From Mytilinidion resinicola (lineage: Eukaryota > Ascomycota > Dothideomycetes > Mytilinidiales > Mytilinidiaceae): 64,000 nucleotides of DNA. This document shows, piece by piece, positions 32,645-42,317 of the stretch; positions within the stretch are counted from its first letter, which is position 1; the number at the start of each line of letters is the position of its first letter. The DNA lies in contig NW_022985473.1 of NCBI RefSeq assembly GCF_010093595.1, positions 124,001 through 188,000 on the forward strand, read 5' to 3'. Both the position numbers and the translations under genes were made by a program. A model generated the notes under the pieces. It did no database searches, was not told the DNA's origin, and was given only the letters and a program-made list of their open reading frames with translations.

Positions 32645-33914
32645 ATGTCCAAACCAATCCTCCTCCACCTCGGCGACGACATCAAATGGAATCACGAGCT
32701 GTACCAGCAGCTGCAGGCGAAATTTACCATTAAGCGCAGCTATAGCATGAGTCGGGCCGATTTCAGCAACGCGCTCAAGGCGAACCAGTTTGGGGATTTC
32801 GTGGCTATGTATCGGCCGTTTTGGAACACGGGGGGAGAGATGGGCAATTGGGATGACGAGCTGATGTAGGTTTGTGGTGTTTTGATTTGGTGCTGGGAGA
32901 CAGACTACATGCTAATTCGACGGGCGTAGTTCGTTGCTGCCGAAGAGCTGTAAGATTTATGCGAGCGCGGGAGCTGGGTTCGATTGGGTTGATACGAAGA
33001 GGTTGGCCGAATCTGGTAGGTTGATTGCTTTTTAGTTTTAAGTCATTTCGAGTCCGAGATTCTACTTCAAGTTCCAAAACACCCAAGCTCCATATATCTC
33101 AATCCCCTTCCCCTCTCCAACCTTGACACGCTCATATATCCCCTCCAAACCCACCACTAACCCCCCCGGCCCCCCACTAGGCATAATCTACTGCAACGCC
33201 GCCGCCGCATGCACCGAATCCGTCGCCGACGCCGGCATCTGGCTGATCCTCTCCACCTTCCGCCTCTTCTCGTGGTCCGCCTCGGCCGCCCACTCGGCCT
33301 CGATCCCGGCCTTCCAAGACGCCAACCGCAACATCGCCGCCGTGACCCACAACCCCAACCACTTCACGCTCGGCATCATCGGGCTGGGCAAGATCGGCCA
33401 CCGCATCGCGCAGAAAGCGCACGCCGCCTTCGACATGCACATCCTGTACCACGACATCCGCCGCATGCCCGCGGCCGTCGAGGCCCCGCTCGGCGCGACG
33501 TACTACGCGAGCCTGGACGCCATGCTGCCCGCGGCCGACTGCGTGCTCGTGGCGACGCCGTTCGCGGGCGACAAGCTGCTGGACGCGGCGCACTTCGCCA
33601 AGATGAAGAGGGGCGCGCGGCTGGTGAATATCGCGCGCGGCAGGCTGATTGACGAGCCGGCGCTGGTGGCGGCGCTGGCGAGCGGGCAGCTGGGCGCCGC
33701 GGGGCTGGACGTGCACTACGACGAGCCGAAGGTGGATGCGCGGCTGGCGGGGATGCGGAATGTGCAGTTGCTGGCGCACACGGCGGGCGCGTCGGTGGAG
33801 AGCCACGTGGGGTTTGAGCGGCTGGGGATGGAGAATGTGCTGGGGTTCTTTGAGACGGGGAAGGCGGTGACGCCGGTGAATTTGCAGTGGATTAAGGAGA
33901 CGGCGAGGCTGTGA
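32645..33914 (+). CDS. D-isomer-specific 2-hydroxyacid dehydrogenase (glyoxylate/hydroxypyruvate reductase type)
   Basis: This is an NAD(P)-dependent reductase of 2-oxoacids, probably glyoxylate or hydroxypyruvate. Exons are 32645-32865, 32930-33015 and 33181-33914, with introns of 64 bp (GTAGGT, GCTAAT, TAG) and 165 bp (GTAGGT, CACTAAC, TAG). They give 346 residues, the usual length. The second exon encodes CKIYASAGAGFDWVD, typical of the substrate-domain hinge. GLGKIG near residue 170 is the dinucleotide-binding motif. NIARGRLIDE holds the catalytic Arg, LDVHYDEP the Glu and AHTAGAS the His. The C-terminus ARL fits the PTS1 peroxisomal consensus. The third exon is very GC-rich at third positions, which creates a long empty frame on the other strand. 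It is convergent with the BTB gene, 270 bp away. Confidence 0.92.
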
Positions 33915-34184
33915 GGTGCGCGAGAGGGGGGTTGTAAAAAGGGGAATGAAATGGAGTCTGGATCTTGCGCTGAGGAATCTGACATTGTGTTTTGAGATTG
34001 AAAACATGCTGATGGCCGGTCTTACAGTTATGAGAAGGCTGGAGACATCTCAATACCCATGCGCTGATATACAGTGCAATACCCTGCCTCTTCGCTCCAT
34101 GCCCGGAATCACACCTAGAACTCCTCCCCCTTGCTCGAATCAATCACCAGTACACGAGACGCGTCAGACGCCGTCACCATCCCA

Positions 34185-35504
34185 TCAAACAAACCCATCA
34201 ACCCCCTCCTTCTCCACCTTCCACCCCAGATGCTTCGTCACCAGCCACCCCATGTTCTGCGGGTCCCTATCCTCTTCCGGCGCATCTTTCAACGCCACCC
34301 ACGGGTGCTTCCGCCGCTTATAGCACATCTTCCCCCCGTGCTCGTGGTACGAACAGGTCCCGTCCTCCCACTGGTAGGGCGCCGACGCGGGCCGTCGCTG
34401 CCCCTCCTCCTCCCGCACCTTCAGCGTCATGAACTGGAACGACAGCGCGTAGAGGAAGTCATCTGGCAGAAGTTCCCGCTTTTCCGCACTGATCCAGTCC
34501 GGCTTGCCGGCCGCGCGGTAGTGGTCGACGAGCAGCCGGCGCACGGGCGCGGACGGCGGCGTGTTCTCGTAGATGTAGATTAAGACGGCAGGGTTCCGCT
34601 TGAAGAACTCCATTTCTTCCAGCTCGAGGGCCTCGGCATCAATGGTCTCGGCGGCCGAAGAGCCCTCGGAGGCGGTTGTTGCAGAGGTTGGCTCAGATGA
34701 GGGGGGAGGCGGGGGCACTTGGCCGATCCTGTAGGGCCCAGGCGTAGGCGCTGGTGCGACGCGGGGCTTGGCGGTCGTGGGGTGGTGTTTGTTGAACTTC
34801 TCGACCATGGCGTCGATGACGGTGTCTTTGAAGTCGGAGTCTTGCAGCTTTTCGCCGAGGACGTAGGCGCAGGCGAGGAGTTCCCATTCGTCGGAGTCAG
34901 AGCTAGATTTGCAGGCGAGCAGGCCGGTGTACAGCCAGGTCCGGTAGAGGGCGAAGGTGGAGGGAGCGTCATCAGGCAGTGGGACGACGCGTGACTCTGC
35001 TTCGGCCCAGGCGCCGTTCATGGCGTTTGCGAAGAATGGACTGCGTGAGCAGACGAGGGATTCATGGACGGAGAAGTCGGTTGGGGGAGATCCGACGCGG
35101 ACGATGATGGAGAGGAGACCGAGTCTGGGAAGTGTTAGTAAATGCTGGGGAGGATTGCATCTTTCTCAACTCCAGGTCGAATGATTTGACAAGAGACGGA
35201 ACGAAAATGGACTAGACCAAGTCGGGAGACGGAAACGGTGAATGCAACACAAGCCAGCTGCAATCGGGAACTTACGGTGGCCCTTCATCAACAGCAATCC
35301 TCACGCCGCCCCATTTATGCGCGTTCCACTTGTCCTGAATCTCTTTCGTTGTCTTCTCCAGCTCCCCGAACGTCACGCGATTAGCCTCGGGCTTGGAAAC
35401 TATTCACCACATCAGCTTTCCCATCCTGCCTCGATCCACACAGGAATAAACCACGCACTGTCAACGAGCGACCGACGGTGACCCCTCGAAGGCCGCGCCA
35501 TCAT
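34185..35504 (-). CDS. BTB/POZ domain protein
   Basis: Minus-strand exons 35504-35459, 35399-35276 and 35124-34185 encode 369 residues. Introns are 59 bp (GTGCGT..ATAG) and 151 bp (GTAAGT, TACTAACAC, CCCAG). After an N-terminal stretch with LEKTTKEIQDKW comes a BTB fold: IVRVGSPPTDFSVHESLVC then SRSPFFANAMNG..EAESR, PLPDDAPSTFALYRTWLYTG and LLACAYVLGEKLQDSDFKD. The second half has a Pro-rich linker, then a domain with YENTPPSAPVRRLLVDHY, found C-terminal to BTB in many fungal proteins. Such proteins are usually protein-interaction adaptors. A DNA-binding or kelch domain is absent. The third exon alone would begin inside the BTB fold at a Met (35021), so the upstream exons are needed. The specific partner is unknown. 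Confidence 0.88.
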
Positions 35505-36071
35505 GGTTGGTGTGCGCGCAGCAATGATGGCGAGTGGGCGTTGTGTTTATGCGGCGGTGGAGTCCGGAGAGTGACCAGAGCTCTCCAGAGCCGTTGCAGT
35601 TGTTGGGCGTCAGAAGGCTGAGCATGGGACGATCATAGTCACGTGATTGTCAGCTATCCGCCTGAGACGGGCCGATTAAGGGCCGTGTATTCATCCGTTG
35701 CCTTCCGAATATCTTCGTCCGCGACTTTGATGAACGCAAGATGCCACTTGCATGCCACATTGAAGAGCCTAGCTAACCAATAATAGACCATTTTCACGCG
35801 CGATGCATAGCAAAAGCGGATAGAACTCCATATGCCATTGCCATCGACCCTCTTTTTTCCGCCAAGTATTGATAGAACCACCAGATCATTTCAGCGCCAT
35901 GTCAAGGGGCTTCGAAGCATTAAACAACGTATATAAAGGACCAAAAGCCAAAGTATCAAATCTCGCATTCCACATCCGCTCACTTTTCCCAGTCAACCTC
36001 AACACCAATCCCATTCCCCTCTCAACCCCCCTCCCCCCTCTCCAACATTCCCCATCTCCAAAAAAAAAAAA
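35505..36071. promoter_or_regulatory. Divergent intergenic region between BTB gene and SDR gene
   Basis: This 567 bp spacer separates two genes read away from each other and must hold both promoters. The SDR side is C/T-rich (about 36000-36060), as in many fungal core promoters, and ends in an A12 tract directly before the start codon. A CACGTGA word at 35640 is a candidate E-box. Confidence 0.4.
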
Positions 36072-37146
36072 ATGGGCTGGGCATCCCACTTCTTCTACTC
36101 CCAATTCTTCCTCACTCCCCCCCTCCCCACCACCCCCCTCGACTCCCAAGTCTACATCGTAACCGGCGCCAACACGGGCCTCGGCCTCGCCGCCGCCGCC
36201 CACCTCGCCCGCCTCAACTGCGCCCTCATCATCCTCGCCGTGCGCTCCGAAGCCCGCGGCCACGCCGCCGTCGCCAACCTCGTCGCCCGCACCGGCCGCC
36301 CCGCCGCCGCCTTCGCCGTCTGGCCGCTCGACCTGTCCTCGTACGCCTCCGTGCGCGCCTTCGGGGCCCGCGCCGCCGGGATGGCGCGCCTGGACGCCGT
36401 GATCCAGAACGCGGGCGTGCTGCGCGACGAATGGACGGTGGCCGAGGGCGCGGAGAGCACGGTGGTGATCAACAGCATCAGCCCCGTGCTGCTCGGGCTG
36501 CTTGTGCTGCCGACGCTGCGGGCGAGCGCGCGCGCGACGGGCGCGACGGGCCGGCTGAGCTTCGTCGGCAGCGATCTGCAGATGCGGGCGCAGCTCGCGG
36601 AGGGGACGGGGCGGGAAAGCGCTGGACTGACCTTGTTGCAGGCGTTAGGGGAGGAGCGGAGGGCGGATATGAGCGATCGGTGAGATGGAGTCCTCTTCCC
36701 TTGGCGCGTGGGAGTTGCAAAAAGGGATGCTAGCTAACGAGATTTTTTTCAGATATGCGACGAGCAAGTTGCTGCTTGTTCTGGCTGTTCGCGCCCTCGC
36801 GCAGCAGAGTCCGCTGACGTCGGAGTCGGATGTGATCGTTAATGTTGTCTCGCCTGGCGCGTGCCAGAGCGATCTCTTCCGCAGTGATGCGTCGTTTGGG
36901 ATGAAGATTGCGGTGTGGATAATGAACCATGTCATAGCGCGCAAGACGGAAGTCGGGGGCAGGGTGCTTGTGAATGGTGCGAGTCCTGAGCTTGGCCCGG
37001 AGGCGCATGGGGCGTTCATTTGGGATGGTATTAAAGGGCCTGGTGGGCTTGCGGAGGGCCCAAAAGGCAAGGCGCTGCAAGAAGAGTGGCAGAAGGAGTT
37101 GTGGGCGAAGTTGGAGTCCATCCAGCCCGGGGTAACGCAGGTCTAA
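36072..37146 (+). CDS. Short-chain dehydrogenase/reductase
   Basis: This is an NAD(P)-dependent oxidoreductase of the classical SDR fold; the substrate cannot be told. Exons 36072-36679 and 36753-37146 are joined by a 73 bp intron (GTGAGA, GCTAACG, TTTTTTTCAG) and give 333 residues. TGANTGLG (cofactor loop) lies near residue 32, NAG follows as QNAGVL, the catalytic Ser is in SFVGSD, and the active-site YATSK falls exactly on the exon junction, which supports the splice. SPGACQSDL follows the active site as in the retinol-dehydrogenase/WWOX-like SDR group. The N-terminus is short and hydrophobic (WASHFFYSQFFL). The first exon is extremely GC-rich at third positions. The ATG follows an A12 tract. 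Confidence 0.92.
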
Positions 37147-38076
37147 GAGCTGGTTGTCAGAGTCTTCGGTAGAGGGCTTAAGTTATAAGAAGCGGTGATA
37201 GACAATACCCTGAATGTCGCATTTTTCAATTCACCTCTTTCACGTATCCAAAACACCTCCAAGCCCTACTGTCTTGGCCATGAAATTACCTTTGTTTCTT
37301 TGCACTAGTGCAATGCGTCTCAGACGCTAGCAGGAGCTTGACAACAGCCAGTCTTACGGCGCCTGATCTCATGTCAACTCTCTTGGCGCCCCTAAAAGTG
37401 TCCCATCTAAAGTGTCCCAAAGATACAGCGCCTGCCCGCGTCCGGTGAACTAGCGCGGATATCAAGCCACAAGAGTCAGCTGCAAAGGAGGGATAGTCTC
37501 GAAAGTAGTCCAGACAAGGGCTTCCTCCGTTCTAATCCCATCTAGTGCACCTGTGTCGTCAAATCCGCGCTAGTTCACCGGACGTGAGCAGGCGCTGTAC
37601 ACGTACGGTTTCGCACCTCGGGGATATCGCACTAATCCCAGCGCCTATCCTATGATGCAAACCACCTCAAACGGCATCAAACGCATGGCAAAAGCACTTC
37701 CAGTCCACCGGTCTAACTTCGCTATACCTGAACTTTACATCCTCTCCCAAACTCTCATTTCCACGTGATCCACCTGGTTTAACATTGATTGCGGAGTTGC
37801 ACGGGACAGTCAGATGATAGAGAGGTGTTGTATATACATTAAACCAAGCGCCTGGAACTCGATGGGTATTGCCAAAAAAAAATACAAGTTTGGAGATATC
37901 TCTCCGAACGCCTCGTTGTATGATCGTATAGTACAGTCCCAGTCGTAAATAAAACATCCAGGACAACAAGCAACGCTGACACCCACTCGTTAGAGCCCTC
38001 ATAGGCTTCTATCCATAATATGAATACCTTTGGAGAATTGATTTTTGTTCGTCGTCCGTTCAGGACCATGGCCCGT
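37147..38076. other. Convergent intergenic region with an inverted-repeat element
   Basis: The SDR gene and the transcription-factor gene end towards each other here. Apart from the MITE-like element described separately and a short direct repeat (AAAGTGTCCCA near 37395 and 37410), I see nothing. Confidence 0.5.
37424..37599. mobile_element. TA-flanked 172 bp inverted-repeat element, MITE candidate
   Basis: The arms 37426-37460 (starting CAGCGCCTGC) and 37563-37597 (ending GCAGGCGCTG) are inverted copies of 35 bp, matching at 33 positions. Each arm is bounded outside by TA. The 102 bp interior encodes nothing. Short length, long terminal inverted repeats and a TA duplication are the marks of non-autonomous Tc1/mariner-type elements. 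I see no transposase in the window. An ordinary hairpin is the alternative, but the matching TA on both sides favours an insertion. Confidence 0.7.
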
Positions 38077-40723
38077 TCAGAACCACGTCGGCAGCCCCAT
38101 AAGATTCGCCCCCGTGCTGATCGTCTGGCCCGGGATGACAGCTTTAGGATCAACCTCCATTCCATACTCCCTCACCATGTCGTCCCAGTTGGCCCAGTCG
38201 ACAGATCCGTCATCCATGACTGGAGAGCGGAATGGGGAGTTTGAGCTGTGGTTTGAGCTCTCGTTCGGGCTTGTGTCGAAGACACTCGGATTCCCGTTTC
38301 CGAGTGTCGGTAGGCCGGTGGTGTCGCTGTAATCGCCTGCCAGTGGTTCTCCTATCATGTTGTCGCCCATGACGTCAGTCATGAGCCAGTCGAAGCCCAT
38401 GCTCGACAGGTCTTGGAACTTCTGCGCTTCGACATTGACGGGGCTGCGGATTAGCGGGCTGGTCGCGGGTAAGCTTGTCGGTTGGCGCGCAACGGGGTTG
38501 TCTCCCAGACGTGGAGCAGTTGGTCGGAGCATGGCATCCAGCTGCTGGTGGGAGGTTCCCACGGAAATGGAAACGGGGGTGGGGAGTTGGGTGAGGTCTG
38601 CAAACGGCAAGGTTTGGGTCCTGAGGTTAGCTGCGGCGCGCTCAAGGGCCAGCTCTCGTTCCCTAGCAGCTCGAGCTTTTGCCATCAGCTTCCGGAGCGG
38701 CTTCCAGAGACACCCTTGTCGTCCTTTTCGCTCGGGGTTGCTGGCGAGTGGGAACCACCACCGACTCGCGGACTTTTCAAGGGCTCTCCAGGCACGTTCG
38801 ACAGCCTCGCCTTTGGTGCGGACGCAGAGCTCAGATAAGAGGAAGGCGATTGCGTGCCATTGGACGTAGGTTCTGAATAGCCACCCCCATTTCATGGTGC
38901 GGGCTTCGGTCTCGAGGAGGGCGGCGTATTCGATGTTCTCCAGCGAGGTGATGAAGAGCTTGTCTTTGGTTTCCTGAGGGAGACTAGCACCCCCGTCTTT
39001 CCGTTGGTGTGGATGGTATACCACTAGCCACATCTGCACAGGTTAGTATATTATACGCTGACAACAATTGTATGTAACTGACCTTTGACATGACCAGTCG
39101 AGAGATGGTTGCCGTCACCCAGTACAGAGGAATCGTCATATCACAGCTTGAAAGATATTTTTCTTCCAGCCGCTGATGGCATTCGGTAATCCACTTCTCC
39201 TTCTCTGGAATAGTCAGGTTTGCAAAGTAGGTATTGCACCGATTGGGCCCCGGGGGAATGTAGAGAATACGGCGAAAGATATTCGCAACCTCAAAACGTA
39301 TGATACAGAATGTCATCTCCGTGAACCCGATCCGGCTCTCTGGGAAGTCCTTCATATTGGGATCAAGGTCCGCGTCGTTCACGTTGAGAGGCATCTGTGT
39401 ATCGAACTGCGCTTCGACGATAGTTGGGTCACATCCATGATCCTCTGAGGCTCTTGCGTCTAAGATGCAGACCTCCCACCATAGCCGTCGCCGCATCTCG
39501 ACCTCGAACGGGGGCAGGTTGAAATGGCTTCCATCTCGATGCACACCGAGCGTCTGTGCAATGCGTACAACAAGTCCAGTAAGAGTCCAGATAATCCTCG
39601 CGTCGTCGTTCCGTCGGAGGAGCATGAGAAAGAGTACAAAGGCCTGAAGAATGATGATTTCGTCACAATATAGGAAATTGGCTCGAGCTAAGGATTGCTC
39701 GACCGCAAAGCGATACTTTTTGAGTAGGACCGACCGCTCTTCGCCGAATATCTCGAGGCACTCCTTCGGCATCTGGCTGGTCACCGCTCCGTAGTATATG
39801 ACGAACAGAAGGGCCTCGAGGCCTTTTGGTATCTTGTCCAGGTGGGTTGCCGCCTCCAGTATCACAGGTTCGATGGTGGGTACGTGCAGCACTTTGACCA
39901 ACGGATCGACGTTCTCCTTGAAGAGATTCCAGTATGTGCCTAATCGCTCCGGGGAAGGGTGTAAATCCAGCATATTGACGTTGGAAGAGCTGTATCCGAA
40001 CAGAAAGCTCTGATGATCGGCAGTAGAGGTCGACGTATCGGGAGAATCAAGTGCATCCTCCTCCTGCTCGGAGGGATCGAGGAGTATGCTTTTGAGGTCT
40101 TCGACCTATCGCGCCTATTAGCTTCGTTCTTCGTGTCTTCGAACTGCGCAACATACTTCATTGTTGAGACTCGCCCAAAAGCTGTTATTTATATACCGAC
40201 TCCTCCCCTGATCCACCACCAGCCGCCCAAACCGATTCTCCAGTCCCTCGACCGAATTATCCACCACCACCCGCGGCGACTCGGCGCCCATGGGGCAGTG
40301 CGGCTTCGAGTCGCCCTCGGCCGTGGAGCCCTGCCTGCTGGCGCCCTCTCCGCTGCCGCCATGCGCCTGCTGCTCCTCCTCGACCTGCGCGTTCAAGCTC
40401 TGCACGACGCCCTCCAGCTTGCGCAGCCGCTCCATCAGCTCGCCGTCGGGCGGCTTCCTCGACTTGCGGGGCGCGCGCCCGGGGCTGGGGAACACGCACT
40501 CGATCTTCGCCTTTGTGCAATTGCTGCACGGGTTGCGCTTGTCGCACTTGACCTTGCGCTTGCGGCAGGTCACGCAGGAGCGCGGGTGCGTCGCGCCGCC
40601 GATGCTGTTCGTGCGGGGCAGCATCTGGGCGGCGCCATTCGCGCCGGTTGGCTTCTGCACGCGGTCGTGGGCGGCGGAGGTGTGCAGCACGGCGTACGCG
40701 GGCTCGTTGAAGTCCTCCGACAT
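38077..40723 (-). CDS. Zn2Cys6 fungal-specific transcription factor
   Basis: This is a nuclear DNA-binding regulator of unknown target. Minus-strand exons 40723-40157, 40105-39083 and 39033-38077, with introns of 51 bp (GTATGT, GCTAATA, ATAG) and 49 bp (GTCAGT, TACTAAC, TGCAG), give 848 residues. The zinc cluster spans residues 50-76 with six Cys in CX2CX6CX5CX2CX6C spacing (50, 53, 60, 66, 69, 76) and a basic RKRKVKC loop. A heptad-like linker follows (LMERLRKLEGVVQSLNAQVEEE), then LLDPSEQEED. The middle region is the Fungal_trans domain (LRRNDDARIIWTLTGLVVRIA, LGVHRDGSHF, RRRLWWEV). The C-terminus is rich in Ser/Asn/Asp and could be an activation region. An in-frame ATG at 41026 would add 101 residues of low complexity; I prefer 40723, which starts MSEDF. 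Confidence 0.93.
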
Positions 40724-42317
40724 GGCGAGCGCAGGGTTGAAGTGGCTGGGTGGTTGCAATGGAGAATCGGGCAGTTCACGGTGGCATGAGGGAGATGGCG
40801 AGGATTTTGAAGGATCGGGGCTGGTGTGCATCCCTGCGCGTCGGGGCTTGCTTTGTCTCCAGCCCCCGATGCCTCCAGACGCACGATATGCAGCCGCCTT
40901 TGCGCCGCGTCCCCAGACGATGGCGGCTTGCAGGGCTGACGGAGGGGATGACTCAGAAGGGCGAGGGCCAGCGCTGTGAGTGGCAGGGCTAGCGCTGTGA
41001 GTGGCCGGCTTGTACGAGGGCGGCATCCCGTGTGGCCCATGGTGTGGGGCGCCGCACCTATCCCGTCGCCCGCGCCTCCTCCTAGGAGTACTGTGTATGC
41101 TGACTTGCGGGAAGTGCCTTGGGACTTGGCCATCTGATCTCCAGATCTGATAAAGGTTGCGAGTGATTACGAAGACGCGACGAAGATCCTGGCTATACTT
41201 GCCCGGCCGATGGCCGATGCCCCAGGCCAGGCCAGAACCCTTGGATTCTCTCTTCTATTGTATAAAGCCACCTTGCAGATCTCTATCGGTAGGACTAATT
41301 ATGGGCCATGTTTAGAAGAGCTTTAAGAGTCCCGTTTAAGAGTCACGATGTTGCTCTATTGCTCTCCACAGTACATTAATTCTCCAGAAATCCAAAAACG
41401 GCCAACCACCCCCCCTCCCATCCCCTCCTCACCCCAGAAGCAATCACGCGCCTCTATCCCCTCCCCCTCGCCCCCAACACCCAACTGCTGCCTAACCTCC
41501 TCACATGTAAACCCCCCCCCCCCCAAAAGGCCTCAACCGACTGACGTACTGCCTACGAAATCAAGGCTAGCTCCCCTGCCCTCTCCGCCCGTAAGGCACG
41601 CCACGCCCACATGTGCAACAGGGTTTAGCGGCACCCTCCCTCTCGTACGAAGCCCTCGTACGTACTCGTACATCCCCAACCCCCAAGCCTTCTCGAATCC
41701 CATCACCGCAGAATCTTTCAAAAACCCCGCGTAATCTCCTGACCCGCGAACCGCGTCCAAGGGGCCGTCGCCCAGCTTCTCAGGGCCATCTTCCAGACTG
41801 ATTATAAATCACTGCTGCGGTGTAGCGCATCTCGTGTGTGTTTGTTGGACTGCATGTTGCTTGGATGCGGTTGGTGCATGTCGGGGTTCCTGTGCGTGCG
41901 GAGCGGGCAGGGCGGAGGAGACGGAGATGTCGGAGTTGGGGTTGGGGTTGGGGTTGGGGTTGTGAGAATAGGTCCGGGGGGGGTGCGCCGTATAGGTGGG
42001 CTATTTCCCTTCTTTTGGCAGTATCAGGCATGTCAAGTTTGTAAATTTGCAGAGTTTTATGCTATTAGAAGTCCTCTTTGGTCTCCAATGACGTTCCAAA
42101 AGCCAGAAAACAGCCTTTGAAACGTCGGAGGATATAAGAGGCATCCTATTGGAGCTATGTAAGTAACCCGGCCACTTGTCCAAGCGGTATACCAGAACCG
42201 TGGATACTCCTTACCCATCTCCCGGAAACCGTACCGAACTTCCGTACGCCTCGCTATTACATCCGTGCCAATGCATGATCCGAAACGGGAAACGTGAAGC
42301 CAGAAGGGCCCGAACAA
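40724..42317. promoter_or_regulatory. Upstream region of the Zn2Cys6 gene; 3' flank of the deacetylase gene
   Basis: No further gene is supported. It contains a 17 bp direct repeat (CACTCACAGCGCT.GCCC near 40970-41005), a C12-13 run at about 41510-41524, and a TTGGGG tract described separately. Confidence 0.4.
41936..41962 (+). repeat. (TTGGGG)4 tract, G-quadruplex motif
   Basis: Four perfect TTGGGG units at 41936-41959 followed by TTG. The four G4 runs with TT loops match the G-quadruplex pattern. It is internal and short. The usual filamentous-fungal telomere unit is TTAGGG, so this is not evidence of a telomere. Confidence 0.85.

Noticed and set aside
33177..34007. A 276-codon minus-strand frame over the hydroxyacid dehydrogenase
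   Set aside because: It is the antisense shadow of a GC-rich third exon: Arg/His/Val-rich, no domain, and the plus-strand protein has full catalytic motifs.
36431..36733. Open frames on both strands over the first SDR exon
   Set aside because: By-products of high GC at third codon positions; the SDR frame carries all motifs.
32645..40723. A secondary-metabolite cluster made of dehydrogenase, SDR and Zn2Cys6 regulator
   Set aside because: No polyketide synthase, NRPS, terpene synthase or P450 is present, and an unrelated BTB gene lies between.
41936..41962. Telomere end
   Set aside because: Only four units, internal, flanked by unique sequence, and not the usual fungal TTAGGG.
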